Below are positions 38,397 to 47,859 of a stretch of DNA of 64,000 nucleotides, in pieces. Under the pieces are notes generated by a model. It saw nothing but the letters and a program-made list of their open reading frames with translations, was not told the origin of the DNA and did no database searches. Each line of letters begins with the position of its first letter. Positions within the stretch are counted from its first letter, which is position 1. Source of the stretch: Alkalibacterium subtropicum. GTDB lineage: Bacteria > Bacillota > Bacilli > Lactobacillales > Carnobacteriaceae_A. Position numbers and translations under genes: made by a program. Where the stretch lies: assembly GCF_900112455.1 (NCBI RefSeq), contig NZ_FOLT01000001.1:308323-372322 (forward strand). The letters are read 5' to 3'.

Positions 38397-38648
38397 ATGC
38401 GTACATTCAAATTAGACAATGTTATCAAGAAAACAGATAACGATGTAAAGATCAAAAAGTACCTGGCAATGGGGTTTAAAGAGCTTGAAGTTCAAGAGGC
38501 TCAAGAAGCCGGGGAAGACGAAAAGAAAGAGGCCCCAGACTATGAGTCTATGAAAGTGGATGAGTTGAAGGAACTTGCTGATGAAAAAGGTCTGGAATAC
38601 AAAGCGGCTATCAAAAAAGACGAGCTGATTGCATTATTAGGGGAGTAG
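38397..38648 (+). CDS. HeH/LEM-domain head-associated protein
   Basis: 83 residues. ESMKVDELKELADEKGLEYK followed by KKDELIALL is a HeH/LEM-like helix-extended loop-helix, linked by an acidic stretch to a short N-terminal region (FKLDNVIKKTDNDVKIKKYL). Similar small proteins sit after the capsid gene in many phages. Function not settled. Confidence 0.8.
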   Translation: MRTFKLDNVIKKTDNDVKIKKYLAMGFKELEVQEAQEAGEDEKKEAPDYESMKVDELKELADEKGLEYKAAIKKDELIALLGE

Positions 38649-38664
38649 TCATTACTCCCTTTTT
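38640..38664 (+). terminator. Intrinsic terminator after the capsid cassette
   Basis: GGGAGTA (38641-38647) pairs with TACTCCC (38653-38659), followed by TTTTTCTTT. It overlaps the stop of the HeH gene. It probably lowers transcription into the connector genes. Confidence 0.75.
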
Positions 38665-38684
38665 CTTTGGGAAGAGGTGAACAG

Positions 38685-39224
38685 ATGATTATTCCATTAA
38701 GTGAAGCCATTAAGATAAATGAGGATATTTATCCGGAAGACCTTGATGCGTTTGAATCGATGGTCAGAGAGTTAACAAACAATAACTTTCAGGATACAAA
38801 AGTGAGAGTAACTAATGTTTCCTTTGAAGTGCCAGACAGGATTACTATCCACACTGGTGATCTGACCGGATTTAGAGTCAATGACACGATTGAAGTGACT
38901 GGGTCGACCTATAACGACGGTTTATATGTCATCGTAGCCATTAATGAGAACACTTTTATTGTGAAAGGTACAGAGACGCTGATTTCTTCATCCTCAAACA
39001 ATGCGATGATAACTTTGGTTAAATACCCACCAGATATCAAAAGAGGCGTGAAGAAGCTAATTCAGTACGATAAGAAGATGGCTGATAAAGTAGGGATCAA
39101 GTCAGAAACGATCAGCCGGATGAGCAAGACTTACTACGATGTCAATGCATCTGAAAATATCGAAGGGTATCCAGCTTCATTACTCTCATTTTTAGATAAA
39201 TATAAAAAGATGAGGTGGGGATAA
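38685..39224 (+). CDS. Head-tail connector protein (gp15-like)
   Basis: 179 residues from ATG 38685 behind AGAGGTGAAC. Helical ends (DLDAFESMVRELTNNNFQD; KRGVKKLIQYDKKMADK) flank a beta-rich insert (FEVPDRITIHTGDLTGF). Position after capsid and before the next three connector genes supports DNA-packaging/adaptor function as in SPP1 gp15. Confidence 0.75.
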   Translation: MIIPLSEAIKINEDIYPEDLDAFESMVRELTNNNFQDTKVRVTNVSFEVPDRITIHTGDLTGFRVNDTIEVTGSTYNDGLYVIVAINENTFIVKGTETLISSSSNNAMITLVKYPPDIKRGVKKLIQYDKKMADKVGIKSETISRMSKTYYDVNASENIEGYPASLLSFLDKYKKMRWG

Positions 39225-39547
39225 TGAAACTCTTTGTCGTTGAGAAGAAGGTGCAGATTGATGATGGTATCGGCGGATTTAAGGAAGATTGGACGATATT
39301 CAAGACCGTTGAAGGATACATTGACTTAGTGACTGGGACAGACCTCAACAATGTTCAGAACGCTGTTACAGAACAGTCTACTCACATGCTGATCATTCCT
39401 GAGTTTACCGAAGGCATTACAGATGACATGCGCGTGACTGAAGCCAATGGCCGGTCTTATTCCGTGACGTACGCTGATGATCCAGTCGGTCAAGGGCATC
39501 ATAATGAAGTCTATCTTAAATACAATGGAGTGCTTGTAAATGGCTAA
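39224..39547 (+). CDS. Head closure protein (gp16-like)
   Basis: 107 residues from ATG 39224, behind AGGTGGGG. Beta-rich, with IPEFTEGITDDMRVTEANGR and ending YLKYNGVLVNG, as in head-tail stopper proteins. It overlaps the previous stop. Confidence 0.75.
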   Translation: MKLFVVEKKVQIDDGIGGFKEDWTIFKTVEGYIDLVTGTDLNNVQNAVTEQSTHMLIIPEFTEGITDDMRVTEANGRSYSVTYADDPVGQGHHNEVYLKYNGVLVNG

Positions 39548-39968
39548 TAACTTCAAATTTGAAGACAATTCCATAAAAATAAAAAAGCAGCTAAGCAAAA
39601 ACCGTAGTGCCGCAATGGAAGCAGCCTTGCTGTTAGTTGAAGGACAAGCTAAAAGTCTAGCAGCAGTAAAAAGCGGCGAACTGAGAGACAAACTGGATCA
39701 CATCCAGAAAGAAAACGGAAATGACTTGATCGGACTGATGGGTTCTCCTAATGAGCATTCTTTTTATGTAGAGTTTGGAACAGGTGAATATGCGGAAAAT
39801 GGCGCTGGAAGAAAGGGCGGTTGGGTATACAAGGCTCCAAACGGAAAGTTTTACTTTACTCGTGGCCAAAAACCTCAGCCGTTCTTGCGACCAGCGTTTA
39901 GACGAAACAAGCAAAAAATCATTGATACTATCGGTAAAGAGTACGGCGTCTCATTCAAAGGGAAGTGA
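39540..39968 (+). CDS. HK97 gp10-like tail component
   Basis: 142 residues. AAMEAALLLVEGQAKSLAAV, HSFYVEFGTGEYAENGAGRK and KPQPFLRPAFRRNKQKI are the HK97 gp10 signature (EFGT; PFLRPA). Involved in tail completion or the head-tail joint. It overlaps the gene before by eight bases. Confidence 0.92.
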   Translation: MANNFKFEDNSIKIKKQLSKNRSAAMEAALLLVEGQAKSLAAVKSGELRDKLDHIQKENGNDLIGLMGSPNEHSFYVEFGTGEYAENGAGRKGGWVYKAPNGKFYFTRGQKPQPFLRPAFRRNKQKIIDTIGKEYGVSFKGK

Positions 39969-39972
39969 TTAA

Positions 39973-40341
39973 GTGATTGAATTTGTCAAGGAATTGACGT
40001 CGCAGTTTAGGGCAGTCGTTCCGGAAAGCTATCACGACAGAAACAGAAAAGAAACGGTCCTCTATCCTTATGTCACGTTTGATTTTGATTCAGAATCAAT
40101 CGAGCGAAATGTAGAGGGTTTCTATATCGATGTCGATATATTTGATAACAACTCAAGTTATACAGATGTATTTCAAGTCGAAGAGGCTTTGAAGGTTCAT
40201 TTTAAAGACAACAGAAAGTTAACCGATGATTTGTTCATCCGATTTAACTTTCTGAGATCTAACAAAATTCCTACGGGAGACGACTTGATAAAAAGACGAA
40301 ACATGCAGTTTTACTGTAAAACAGATTGGAGGACAAGGTAA
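39973..40341 (+). CDS. Tail completion/terminator protein (gp17-like)
   Basis: 122 residues, GTG 39973. FVKELTSQFRAVVP, YPYVTFDFDS and the basic end RRNMQFYCKTDWRTR fit tail-terminator proteins of the DUF3168/gp17 type. It precedes the major tail protein by one base, the conserved order. Confidence 0.75.
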   Translation: MIEFVKELTSQFRAVVPESYHDRNRKETVLYPYVTFDFDSESIERNVEGFYIDVDIFDNNSSYTDVFQVEEALKVHFKDNRKLTDDLFIRFNFLRSNKIPTGDDLIKRRNMQFYCKTDWRTR

Positions 40342-40941
40342 ATGGGATTAAAGAAAACAGGATACACTCAAAAAACGTCTGAGAGCTACATTATTGATGC
40401 AGCTACAGTTTATACAGGCGTCACATTCGCAGCAGAAACAGGCTTCACCGGGACATTACATGGTGCGACTTCAGGCGGGGTTACCTTAACAATTGAACAA
40501 ACGTATCGGGATGTCGAAGTTGATGGTACGACGCACATGAAAGTGAAAGGTAACAAAGTCTTGGCATCAGCCAACGCTACGGTTACCGCCAACATGAAAG
40601 AACTTACAGCAGAAACGATTAGACAGTCTTTGAATGGTTCGATGGTTGATGCCGCAATTGAGGAAGCACCATCTGGATACAAGGTGATTCGAACTAAACG
40701 CTTTGTGGAAGATACAGATTACATCGATAATATAGCAGTTGTCGGTAAATTATCGGGGTCAAATGATCCGGTTATTGCAATTTTAGATAATGCTTTCTGC
40801 ACAAACGGACTAGAACTGGGCACCGAAGACGACGGAGAAGCAGTAGTTGAACAAGTATATGAAGCGCATGCTTCTCAAGAACAGTTAGAAGCAGACGAAT
40901 ACCCATGGAAGATTTTATATCCAACAGTAGCAGCAAGCTAA
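40342..40941 (+). CDS. Major tail tube protein
   Basis: 199 residues. SYIIDAATVYTGVTF and VTLTIEQTYRDVEVDGTTH resemble tail tube proteins; the fold is beta-rich. Position between the terminator and the chaperone genes is diagnostic. The start ATG 40342 is immediately after the previous stop. Confidence 0.85.
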   Translation: MGLKKTGYTQKTSESYIIDAATVYTGVTFAAETGFTGTLHGATSGGVTLTIEQTYRDVEVDGTTHMKVKGNKVLASANATVTANMKELTAETIRQSLNGSMVDAAIEEAPSGYKVIRTKRFVEDTDYIDNIAVVGKLSGSNDPVIAILDNAFCTNGLELGTEDDGEAVVEQVYEAHASQEQLEADEYPWKILYPTVAAS

Positions 40942-40955
40942 AAGGAGGAAAGTAA

Positions 40956-41369
40956 ATGACATTAGAAATGAGAGAGCTGAAGGGTGATGATTTATTCACT
41001 CTTCTTCCGATCATAGGAAAGCTAGATATCAAAGATGATTTTGTTAAGATATTCGAAGAAAATGCTGAATCTGGCAAAGTCGTACCAATGGACCACAAGA
41101 AGAAAGAACCGACTAAAGCTGAACTAGCTAAACAAGAAGCTGAAGCAGAAAAGCGTGGCATGGAAGCGATGGCTGGCTTACTTCAAAAAACATTGTTGAA
41201 TATCGGCAAGATTAAAACTGATATCAATTCTCTTTTCGCTGATTTAACCGGAAAAAATGTGAAAGACATTCAAGATCTCGGTTTGAAAGAATACACCGGA
41301 CTACTTATTGCCTTCTTTAAGAAAGAAGAGCTAAAAGATTTTTTCTCATCTATCGCATCGTTACTATAA
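40956..41369 (+). CDS. Tail assembly chaperone, short form (G)
   Basis: 137 residues. LFTLLPIIGKLDIKDDFVKI, then a charged linker, and LKEYTGLLIAFFKKEELKDFF. In phages this protein and its frameshifted long form coat the tape measure. Here the codons GAT TTT TTC occur 21 bases before the stop and form a slippery site, allowing a -1 shift into the T frame. ATG 40956 follows AAGGAGGAAAG. Confidence 0.9.
   Translation: MTLEMRELKGDDLFTLLPIIGKLDIKDDFVKIFEENAESGKVVPMDHKKKEPTKAELAKQEAEAEKRGMEAMAGLLQKTLLNIGKIKTDINSLFADLTGKNVKDIQDLGLKEYTGLLIAFFKKEELKDFFSSIASLL
41339..41345 (+). other. Slippery heptamer T_TTT_TTC for -1 frameshift
   Basis: T at 41339, then TTT and TTC as zero-frame codons, is a canonical X-XXY-YYZ heptamer. 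The -1 frame is closed by TAA at 41318-41320, just before it, and open from there to 41683. Confidence 0.82.
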
Positions 41370-41683
41370 AAAATGACGGTGAATTTAAGTTAAAAGACTT
41401 ACTTTTTAAAAGATATGCGGATCCGCTAAGGCTCATGAGTACTTATACTCTTGAAGGCTTGGCGGATTTTATTTTACAGTTATACGATCAGCAAAATGAA
41501 GATCAGCTATGGGAAATATGGTTAAACAAACAAATAGAAGATGACTTCCCTACATTCAAGAAAAAGCACTATCGAAAAATCAAAAATAACAAAATGCAGA
41601 AATTATCTGAGGAAGAAGAGAAACAAATCATTGAAAGCAATATGAGATTTATTAAGCCGATTAAAAAAGGCGGTGAAACATAG
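41345..41683 (+). CDS. Tail assembly chaperone, frameshift extension (T of GT)
   Basis: Read after a -1 slip at 41339-41345, this adds 112 residues to the first 130 of the G protein, for a 242-residue GT protein. It begins LIYRIVTIKNDGEFKLKDL and continues YADPLRLMSTYTLEGLADFI, a typical T-domain. The only ATG, at 41435, has no ribosome binding site and would leave out the first 30 residues, so independent translation is unlikely. GT:G ratio controls tail assembly in lambda and similar phages. Confidence 0.85.
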   Translation, partial: LIYRIVTIKNDGEFKLKDLLFKRYADPLRLMSTYTLEGLADFILQLYDQQNEDQLWEIWLNKQIEDDFPTFKKKHYRKIKNNKMQKLSEEEEKQIIESNMRFIKPIKKGGET

Positions 41684-41686
41684 TAC

Positions 41687-43891
41687 ATGGGTGAAATATT
41701 CAAATTATTTGGAACAATCGGTTTAAATAATGATGAAGCCAATAAGGGGATCGATGAAACCACGGGAAAAGCTAAAAAGTCTAGTGGTAAAATAGCCGGC
41801 TTCTTTAAAAAAGCAGCTGCAGTTATTGGTGGTCTATTTGTAGCCAAGAAACTCATTGACTTTGGGGCTATGACTGTTCAAGCGGCTGCTGGTGCCAAAG
41901 CGATGCGTGCACAATTTGAGCAAGTTTTCCAGGAACTGCAGCCTGAAGCACAAAAAGCTATCGATAAACTGGCTGAAGAATTCGGAATGGTACCGAATCG
42001 ATTGAAACCGTCGATGTCTAAAATGACCTCAATGTTTAAAGGATTAGGGTTAGATACTGAAGATGCGATGGAACAAGCGACAAAAGCAGTGACTTTAAGT
42101 GCAGATGCTGCAGCCTTTTACGATGTGGCATACGAACAAGCTAACGGATCATTGACCAGCTTCATTAAAGGTAACTACGAGGCCGGTGAGTCTATTGGGA
42201 TCTTTGCGAACGATACGCAAATGGCTACGTATGCAATCAAAGAAGGTGTCGTATCATCTACTGGCGAATGGCAGAAACTTGACGAAGCAACTAAACAAGC
42301 CACTCGACTCGAATATGCTCAGAACATGCAGGAAATGGCCGGCGCTACGGGGCAAGCTGCACGTGAGTCTGATTCGTATGAAAACCAGATGGGGAACTTG
42401 AAACAAGCCTGGCAAGATTTTCTGGCCATTATTGGTGGTCCGATACTGGCGCCCGTCGTTGCTGGACTGACTAAAGTATCTGAATGGTTAGTTATCGCTG
42501 GCGAGAAAGTGCAAATCGCTCAACAGTGGTTCGGTACATTTATCGAACAAATCAAACAGACTGAAGCCTGGCAGATGATTCAGGAAGCTATTCAATTGGT
42601 TATTGATAAATTCCGAGACTTTATCACAAATTTTGATACGATCAAACAGAATATTACGAATAGCGCTATCTGGGATACTTTGAAAGGCTATTTACAAGCG
42701 CTTGTAGATTTTTATACCGGCATCTTTAGTGGTGAAGGTAATCTCGGAGAGAACTTTGTACGTATGTTTAACCTTATCAAAGAAATCGCTATGCCAATTT
42801 TACAGGATGCCATTTCTTTTGCTAAAGATATTATTTCTCAATTAACTGCTTTTTGGAATCAAAATGGTGATCAAATTATTTCAGCTGTCAAAAATCTGGC
42901 TACTATTGTAGTTAATACATTCCAATTTTTTCTTCCGGTCATCCGGTATTTAGTTGAATCGGTATGGGGAAATATAAAAGGTGTGATCCAAGGGGCACTA
43001 AATATCATTATGGGCGCATTGAAAATTTTTTCTGGTATCTTTACTGGAGACTGGTCCACCATGTGGGAAGGTGTCAAACAGCTTCTGAAAGGCGCTGTCG
43101 AGTTTGCCTGGAACTTATGGAATCTAATCATGATGGGTAAATTACTCGGCGGCATCAAGAACTTTGTCAAAACAGGCATAAGCACCATCAAGAACTTCTT
43201 TACCAACATGGTAAGCGGAGCGAAAACAGGCCTGTCTAGTTTCTCAAATGCCTGGAACATGGCAAAAAACGCTGTCTTGAAAATCATAAACGGAATGAAG
43301 AGCGGAGCGACAAAATCAGTAAATCTATTGAAGTCAACTGTGACTAGAGTTTTCAATTCCATTAAATCTGCTATCACGAATCCGATAACAACTGCTAAAA
43401 ATGTAGTGAAGACAATGATTGATAAAATTAAGGGCTTTTTCAACTTTTCTTGGAAGCTTCCTAAGCTTAAAATGCCCCGTTTCACGGTAAAAGGTTCAGC
43501 TAATCCAATCAACTGGCTCAAGGAAGGCGTACCAAAGATTGGTGTCGAATGGTATGCAAAAGGTGGTATTTTAGAAAAAGCAACAGCATTCGGGATGAAT
43601 GGAAACAATCTAATGGTAGGCGGAGAAGCTGGAAGAGAAGCCGTATTGCCGCTTAATAAAGAAACATTAGGTGGCATTGGTGCTGGAGTAGCTGCATCAA
43701 TGGGATGGAGTGAAGAACGCATTGCTGAGAAGTTAGATTTGATTATAGATCTATTAGCCAACTTCTTTGCGGACTATGATCCGGATTCTCAGGTTGTTAT
43801 GGATACCGGTGCACTAGTTGGAGCAATCAAACATGAAATCAACAGACAACTTGGTTATGACCGGAGCTTGAAAGGACGTGGGAGATCATGA
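41687..43891 (+). CDS. Tape measure protein
   Basis: 734 residues. The N-terminus (IFKLFGTIGLNNDEANKGID) and the helical rich body with a central hydrophobic part (about 250-560) and a GGEAGREAVLPLN motif near the C-terminus are typical. Sets tail length and is ejected with the genome. It is shorter than many, so a tail of about 110 nm is expected. GGCGGTGA precedes ATG 41687. The minus-strand ORF over its 3' half is a shadow. Confidence 0.95.
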   Translation: MGEIFKLFGTIGLNNDEANKGIDETTGKAKKSSGKIAGFFKKAAAVIGGLFVAKKLIDFGAMTVQAAAGAKAMRAQFEQVFQELQPEAQKAIDKLAEEFGMVPNRLKPSMSKMTSMFKGLGLDTEDAMEQATKAVTLSADAAAFYDVAYEQANGSLTSFIKGNYEAGESIGIFANDTQMATYAIKEGVVSSTGEWQKLDEATKQATRLEYAQNMQEMAGATGQAARESDSYENQMGNLKQAWQDFLAIIGGPILAPVVAGLTKVSEWLVIAGEKVQIAQQWFGTFIEQIKQTEAWQMIQEAIQLVIDKFRDFITNFDTIKQNITNSAIWDTLKGYLQALVDFYTGIFSGEGNLGENFVRMFNLIKEIAMPILQDAISFAKDIISQLTAFWNQNGDQIISAVKNLATIVVNTFQFFLPVIRYLVESVWGNIKGVIQGALNIIMGALKIFSGIFTGDWSTMWEGVKQLLKGAVEFAWNLWNLIMMGKLLGGIKNFVKTGISTIKNFFTNMVSGAKTGLSSFSNAWNMAKNAVLKIINGMKSGATKSVNLLKSTVTRVFNSIKSAITNPITTAKNVVKTMIDKIKGFFNFSWKLPKLKMPRFTVKGSANPINWLKEGVPKIGVEWYAKGGILEKATAFGMNGNNLMVGGEAGREAVLPLNKETLGGIGAGVAASMGWSEERIAEKLDLIIDLLANFFADYDPDSQVVMDTGALVGAIKHEINRQLGYDRSLKGRGRS

Positions 43892-44538
43892 ATCAGCTTT
43901 TTTTTGATAATAAAGCATCATTTGACGACTGGGGCATGTATCTCACTTCATTAGCCATTGGGGATGCAGAGCCTAAAGAATATTATATCGACATACCTAA
44001 CGGCGACGGCACGCTTGATCTATCTGAAGCATTAACCGGAGAAATTCACTATTCAAACCGACCGCTGGAAGCAGAATTCACGATCAAACCACCAGAAAGT
44101 GAGTGGATTCCATTGCTGCAACATATTAGAGCATACCTCAATGGCAAGCGACGGTTGATTAGAGCGACGAATGAACCCGGTTACTATCTGATCGGAAGAC
44201 TAAAGACGTCTTTCAATCGAGATGGGGCGCTTGGGAAATTGACTGTAACGGCTACATGCCAGCCGTGGAAATACAAAGAAAAACCAACGATCCGGCGCTT
44301 TACTTTAAGCGTTGAAGGTCAAGCTTCAGGCCATTGCTTAAATAGCCGTAAGCGTGTTATTCCTTCAATTACAGCAAGTGATGAAGTCACTATTCTTTTC
44401 AACGATTCATCGACGACCGTTAACGCTGGCACTCATCGGTTCACGAATATTATTTTTGTTGAAGGGAATAACCAGATAACGATAACTGGTCCTGCCGGTG
44501 CCACTGTGGAATTTGAATATCAAGAGGGGGCGTTATAG
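43888..44538 (+). CDS. Distal tail protein (Dit)
   Basis: 216 residues. LFFDNKASFDDWGMYLTSL and ANEPGYYLIGRLKTSFNRDG fit the Dit N-terminal belt; the galectin-like C-terminal half is beta-rich (VTILFNDSSTTVNAGTHRF). It is the hub linking tail tube and baseplate, and overlaps the tape measure stop by four bases. Confidence 0.9.
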   Translation: MNQLFFDNKASFDDWGMYLTSLAIGDAEPKEYYIDIPNGDGTLDLSEALTGEIHYSNRPLEAEFTIKPPESEWIPLLQHIRAYLNGKRRLIRATNEPGYYLIGRLKTSFNRDGALGKLTVTATCQPWKYKEKPTIRRFTLSVEGQASGHCLNSRKRVIPSITASDEVTILFNDSSTTVNAGTHRFTNIIFVEGNNQITITGPAGATVEFEYQEGAL

Positions 44539-46154
44539 TGTATCACGTTAAATGTGACGGACAGACGCTCTATGATCCCAGAGTAGACGAACTTAAGATA
44601 CTCCAGCCGACAGTAACACTGGAACTTAATAAAACTGGCGGCTTTGATTTTATAATTTACCCGTCTCATCCGATGTATGGTCAGATCATGAGGCTGAAGT
44701 CATCTATCGAAGTTTATCAAGACGATTATTTGCTTTTTAGGGGTCGTGTTCTTAATGATGAGCACGACTTTTATAATGCAAAAAACATCATCTGCGAAGG
44801 TGATTTGGCTTTCTTCAATGACAGCATTTTACGGCCATATAACTACAGCGGATCGGTCATTGGCTTTATTCAGCTGATTATAGACAGTCATAATGCCCAG
44901 GTAGAAGAAGGTAAGCAGTTTGTTTTGGGTAATGTAACAGTTGAAGATCCAAACAACTATATTGTTCGGTCAAGTATTAATCCGGATAAGTCCTGGAATG
45001 TCATCAATGATAAGCTGATCGATATGCTTGGCGGATATATCATGGTTCGGCGAGAAAATGGCATTAACTATATCGATTATCTGGAAGATTCAAGTTATAA
45101 AAGTCTTCAAAAGATTGAGTTAGGTGAGAACCTGCTCGATTTGACCAAAAACTTTAAAAGCGAAGAAATCATTACCGCTTTAATTCCTTATGGTTCAAAA
45201 CTCACAGATGAAGAAGGCAACGAGTTAGATGAGCGTCTGACTATTGAGTCAGTTAATAATGGTATGGATTACATCTATAACCAAGAAGCGGTTGATCTGT
45301 ATGGCTGGGTCTATGGCACAGCTACATACGATGATGTGACGGTGGCCAGCAATTTAATTACAAAGGCCCAGGGCGAGTTGGCTGAACGAATCAACATGTA
45401 TGTGTCGATTGAAGTTTCAGCTATTGATTTATCGATGACAGATGCGGAATTTGACCAGTTCAGAATTTTTGAATATATCGAGATAGACAGCCCTTCTCAC
45501 TTATTGGATGATGATATGCTGACGTCTAAAATAGAGATCCATTTAGATGATCCTCAGAATAACAAGCTGACACTTGGAAATAAATACAAAACTTTTACCG
45601 AAGAACAAATGCAGACGGACAAAGTGACGCGATCAAATGAAAACAATATAAAAGACGTCGCATCACAGAAAGCCGATAAGCATTATGTTTCTGAACAAGT
45701 TACTGCACTCAGCTCGAATATTGAACAGACAGCTGATGCGATTCGTACAGAAGTGTCAGAGACATATACAGCTCAGAGTGAATTCAATTCGTACCAGGAA
45801 ATTATATCGACTGAATTCGGCCAGTTGAATGATTCGTTTAACTTCGAATTTACAACGTTGACCGAAAACATAAATACTTTTGAAGGCGAAACTCAGGCAG
45901 AGTTTGAAGAGATTAACAAATACATCCGTTTTATTAACGGAGAAGTCAATATCGGTCAAGAAAATGCAGATATTCTTACGATATTTGCTAATGATGAATG
46001 GGCCATGCTGAAAAATAATAAAAAGATGATGTGGTTAGAAGAAGACAAAATCAATATCCGAAAAGGTCACTTCTTCGATCAGCTAAGAGTTGGTAATTTT
46101 GGCTTTGTTCCCCGAGCCAATGGATCATTGGACTTTAAGAAGGTGAGTGACTGA
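44538..46154 (+). CDS. Tail-associated protein (Tal, prophage endopeptidase tail type)
   Basis: 538 residues from GTG 44538, overlapping Dit's stop. PRVDELKILQPTVTLELNKTG and IDYLEDSSYKSLQKIELGENL match the Prophage_tail/Tal fold. After residue 350 it turns to a coiled-coil-like stretch (QTADAIRTEVSETYTAQSEF). No separate peptidase motif is visible, so lytic activity is not claimed. It forms the tail tip and anchors the next receptor-binding proteins. Confidence 0.87.
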   Translation: MYHVKCDGQTLYDPRVDELKILQPTVTLELNKTGGFDFIIYPSHPMYGQIMRLKSSIEVYQDDYLLFRGRVLNDEHDFYNAKNIICEGDLAFFNDSILRPYNYSGSVIGFIQLIIDSHNAQVEEGKQFVLGNVTVEDPNNYIVRSSINPDKSWNVINDKLIDMLGGYIMVRRENGINYIDYLEDSSYKSLQKIELGENLLDLTKNFKSEEIITALIPYGSKLTDEEGNELDERLTIESVNNGMDYIYNQEAVDLYGWVYGTATYDDVTVASNLITKAQGELAERINMYVSIEVSAIDLSMTDAEFDQFRIFEYIEIDSPSHLLDDDMLTSKIEIHLDDPQNNKLTLGNKYKTFTEEQMQTDKVTRSNENNIKDVASQKADKHYVSEQVTALSSNIEQTADAIRTEVSETYTAQSEFNSYQEIISTEFGQLNDSFNFEFTTLTENINTFEGETQAEFEEINKYIRFINGEVNIGQENADILTIFANDEWAMLKNNKKMMWLEEDKINIRKGHFFDQLRVGNFGFVPRANGSLDFKKVSD

Positions 46155-47842
46155 TGGCTACTAAGACGATATACGGCAGTTTTAGCGGCGTTGCTACCAG
46201 CAATGTCCGACCGGCTATTGAAATCACAGCAACAGCGGCCTCGCCACCTAACAATTATTCAGACGTTACAGCGACGCTTGTCTTTTATAGATATAACACG
46301 TCTTGGCAGTCTTGGAACGCAAATGGTCATACTGTTTCGTTCACTGTTGACGGGAATAAACAAACGGCAAGCCGAACATTCGACATTCGCGGGACATCAA
46401 GAGAAGTCGTGTGGACGCGGACGAGACGTGTGTATCACGGCGACGACGGCAAGAAAACGATGTCTGTATCGGCAAGTGGGAATACAGGCGTTAGTCTTGG
46501 CAGTTATAACTTCAGCGGTTCGATTACTCTTGATACCATACCGCGAGCAAGTTCGCTGACCTCCGCCAGCTTAGAGTATCTAGAGGATGATACAGCCTCA
46601 ACTTTAACAATCGGGGCAGACGTCAAATATGGTGGGTTCTATCATCTTATCACTATTTACGACGGGACTTCTTGGATGTGGGACACAAACTACTTCTACG
46701 GCAGCCCTGATTCAACCTATGAGCTATCTAGCAGCTATACTAATAAGCTATTAGATCGAATGCCGAACAGCACTAAAAAGACGTTCAGAATAAGGCTCAG
46801 GACGTATTCCGGGAATAACGGAAGTGGGTATATCGGGGAATCCTATCGCAACCTCACCGTCAACGTCAGCAGCGCAGTCAAACCGACGATATCATCTGTC
46901 AGTGTGAGCGAAGACGTGACGAATATTGCCAACGACCTAGGAGTGTACGTTCAGTATAAATCGCGGTTGGATTTATCCATGAGCGGGAGCGCTGGTCACG
47001 GCGCATCGATCACTGGTTATAAAATCACAGGTAACGGCCAGACGATTAATAGTAAATCGGGTACGACGAATACGCTAAAATCCAGCGGATCAAATACAAT
47101 CACGTTTGAAATAACAGATTCGCGCGGAAGGAAGACATCAACGACGCGGACGGTTACTGTTTATCAGTATTCGAATCCACAGCCGGAGATTACTAACGCT
47201 TATCGATCAGATGCGAATGGTGTAGCTGACGAGGATGGCGATCATGCAACAATTGAGTACACCTCTAGCATTAGTAGCTTGAACGGCACGAATACTGGTG
47301 TGTATCAGGTCAGGCATAAACGATCAGATGAATCATATTTCAGCGAGGAAACACTCAATTCAGGCAGAGGCTCATATACTTTCCCGGCAGACGTTGACTA
47401 TGCTTATGATATACAGTTTGTAGCGAGTGATTACTTTACAAGTATTCCGGCCTACGCGGAGGTGTTATCGACGTTCAGTTTGATCAACTTCTCCGCAGAC
47501 GGGAAAGGGATCTCGTTCGGGCGCGCCTACGATACTAATCGCGGCGGGCTGTTCCAAATCGACGGCCTGAACGTTCCGAAATTACTATTTGATCACGCAT
47601 CGAACGGGGGGACGCATACGGTCACTTTGCCAGAAAGAGGAATATATCTGGCAATCGTATCGCCCGCTGGCACGAACGCATCCGCAAAAATAGCGCTAGT
47701 GTCACATTGGTACGACGACCAAATATCTATCGACATTGTACGTGAAGGCGCATCTGCCACAGGGATAACGGCAGGCGTCGGCAGTATAGAATTAAGCTAC
47801 AACAATTGGTGTCAATTTAGTGTTGTCAGACTAGGAGATTAG
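46154..47842 (+). CDS. DUF859-type minor structural protein
   Basis: 562 residues, ATG 46154 within the overlap with Tal's stop. Long runs of Ser, Thr and Gly with repeated beta units (SVSASGNTGVSLGSYNFSGS, GKGISFGRAYDTNRGGLF) match the DUF859 phage tail proteins. Probably part of the fibre or tip. Unusually rich in T/S, giving a different base composition from the genes before it. Confidence 0.8.
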   Translation: MATKTIYGSFSGVATSNVRPAIEITATAASPPNNYSDVTATLVFYRYNTSWQSWNANGHTVSFTVDGNKQTASRTFDIRGTSREVVWTRTRRVYHGDDGKKTMSVSASGNTGVSLGSYNFSGSITLDTIPRASSLTSASLEYLEDDTASTLTIGADVKYGGFYHLITIYDGTSWMWDTNYFYGSPDSTYELSSSYTNKLLDRMPNSTKKTFRIRLRTYSGNNGSGYIGESYRNLTVNVSSAVKPTISSVSVSEDVTNIANDLGVYVQYKSRLDLSMSGSAGHGASITGYKITGNGQTINSKSGTTNTLKSSGSNTITFEITDSRGRKTSTTRTVTVYQYSNPQPEITNAYRSDANGVADEDGDHATIEYTSSISSLNGTNTGVYQVRHKRSDESYFSEETLNSGRGSYTFPADVDYAYDIQFVASDYFTSIPAYAEVLSTFSLINFSADGKGISFGRAYDTNRGGLFQIDGLNVPKLLFDHASNGGTHTVTLPERGIYLAIVSPAGTNASAKIALVSHWYDDQISIDIVREGASATGITAGVGSIELSYNNWCQFSVVRLGD

Positions 47843-47859
47843 AAAAGGAGAGTGAGCAA

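Noticed and set aside
41435..41683. Independent 82-residue gene starting at ATG 41435
   Set aside because: No ribosome binding site; the frame is open further upstream to a slippery heptamer in the overlapping G gene, so a frameshift product is the better reading.
42871..43761. 296-residue minus-strand ORF opposite the tape measure gene
   Set aside because: Exact antisense of a well-supported gene, no ribosome binding site, and shadow-type composition.
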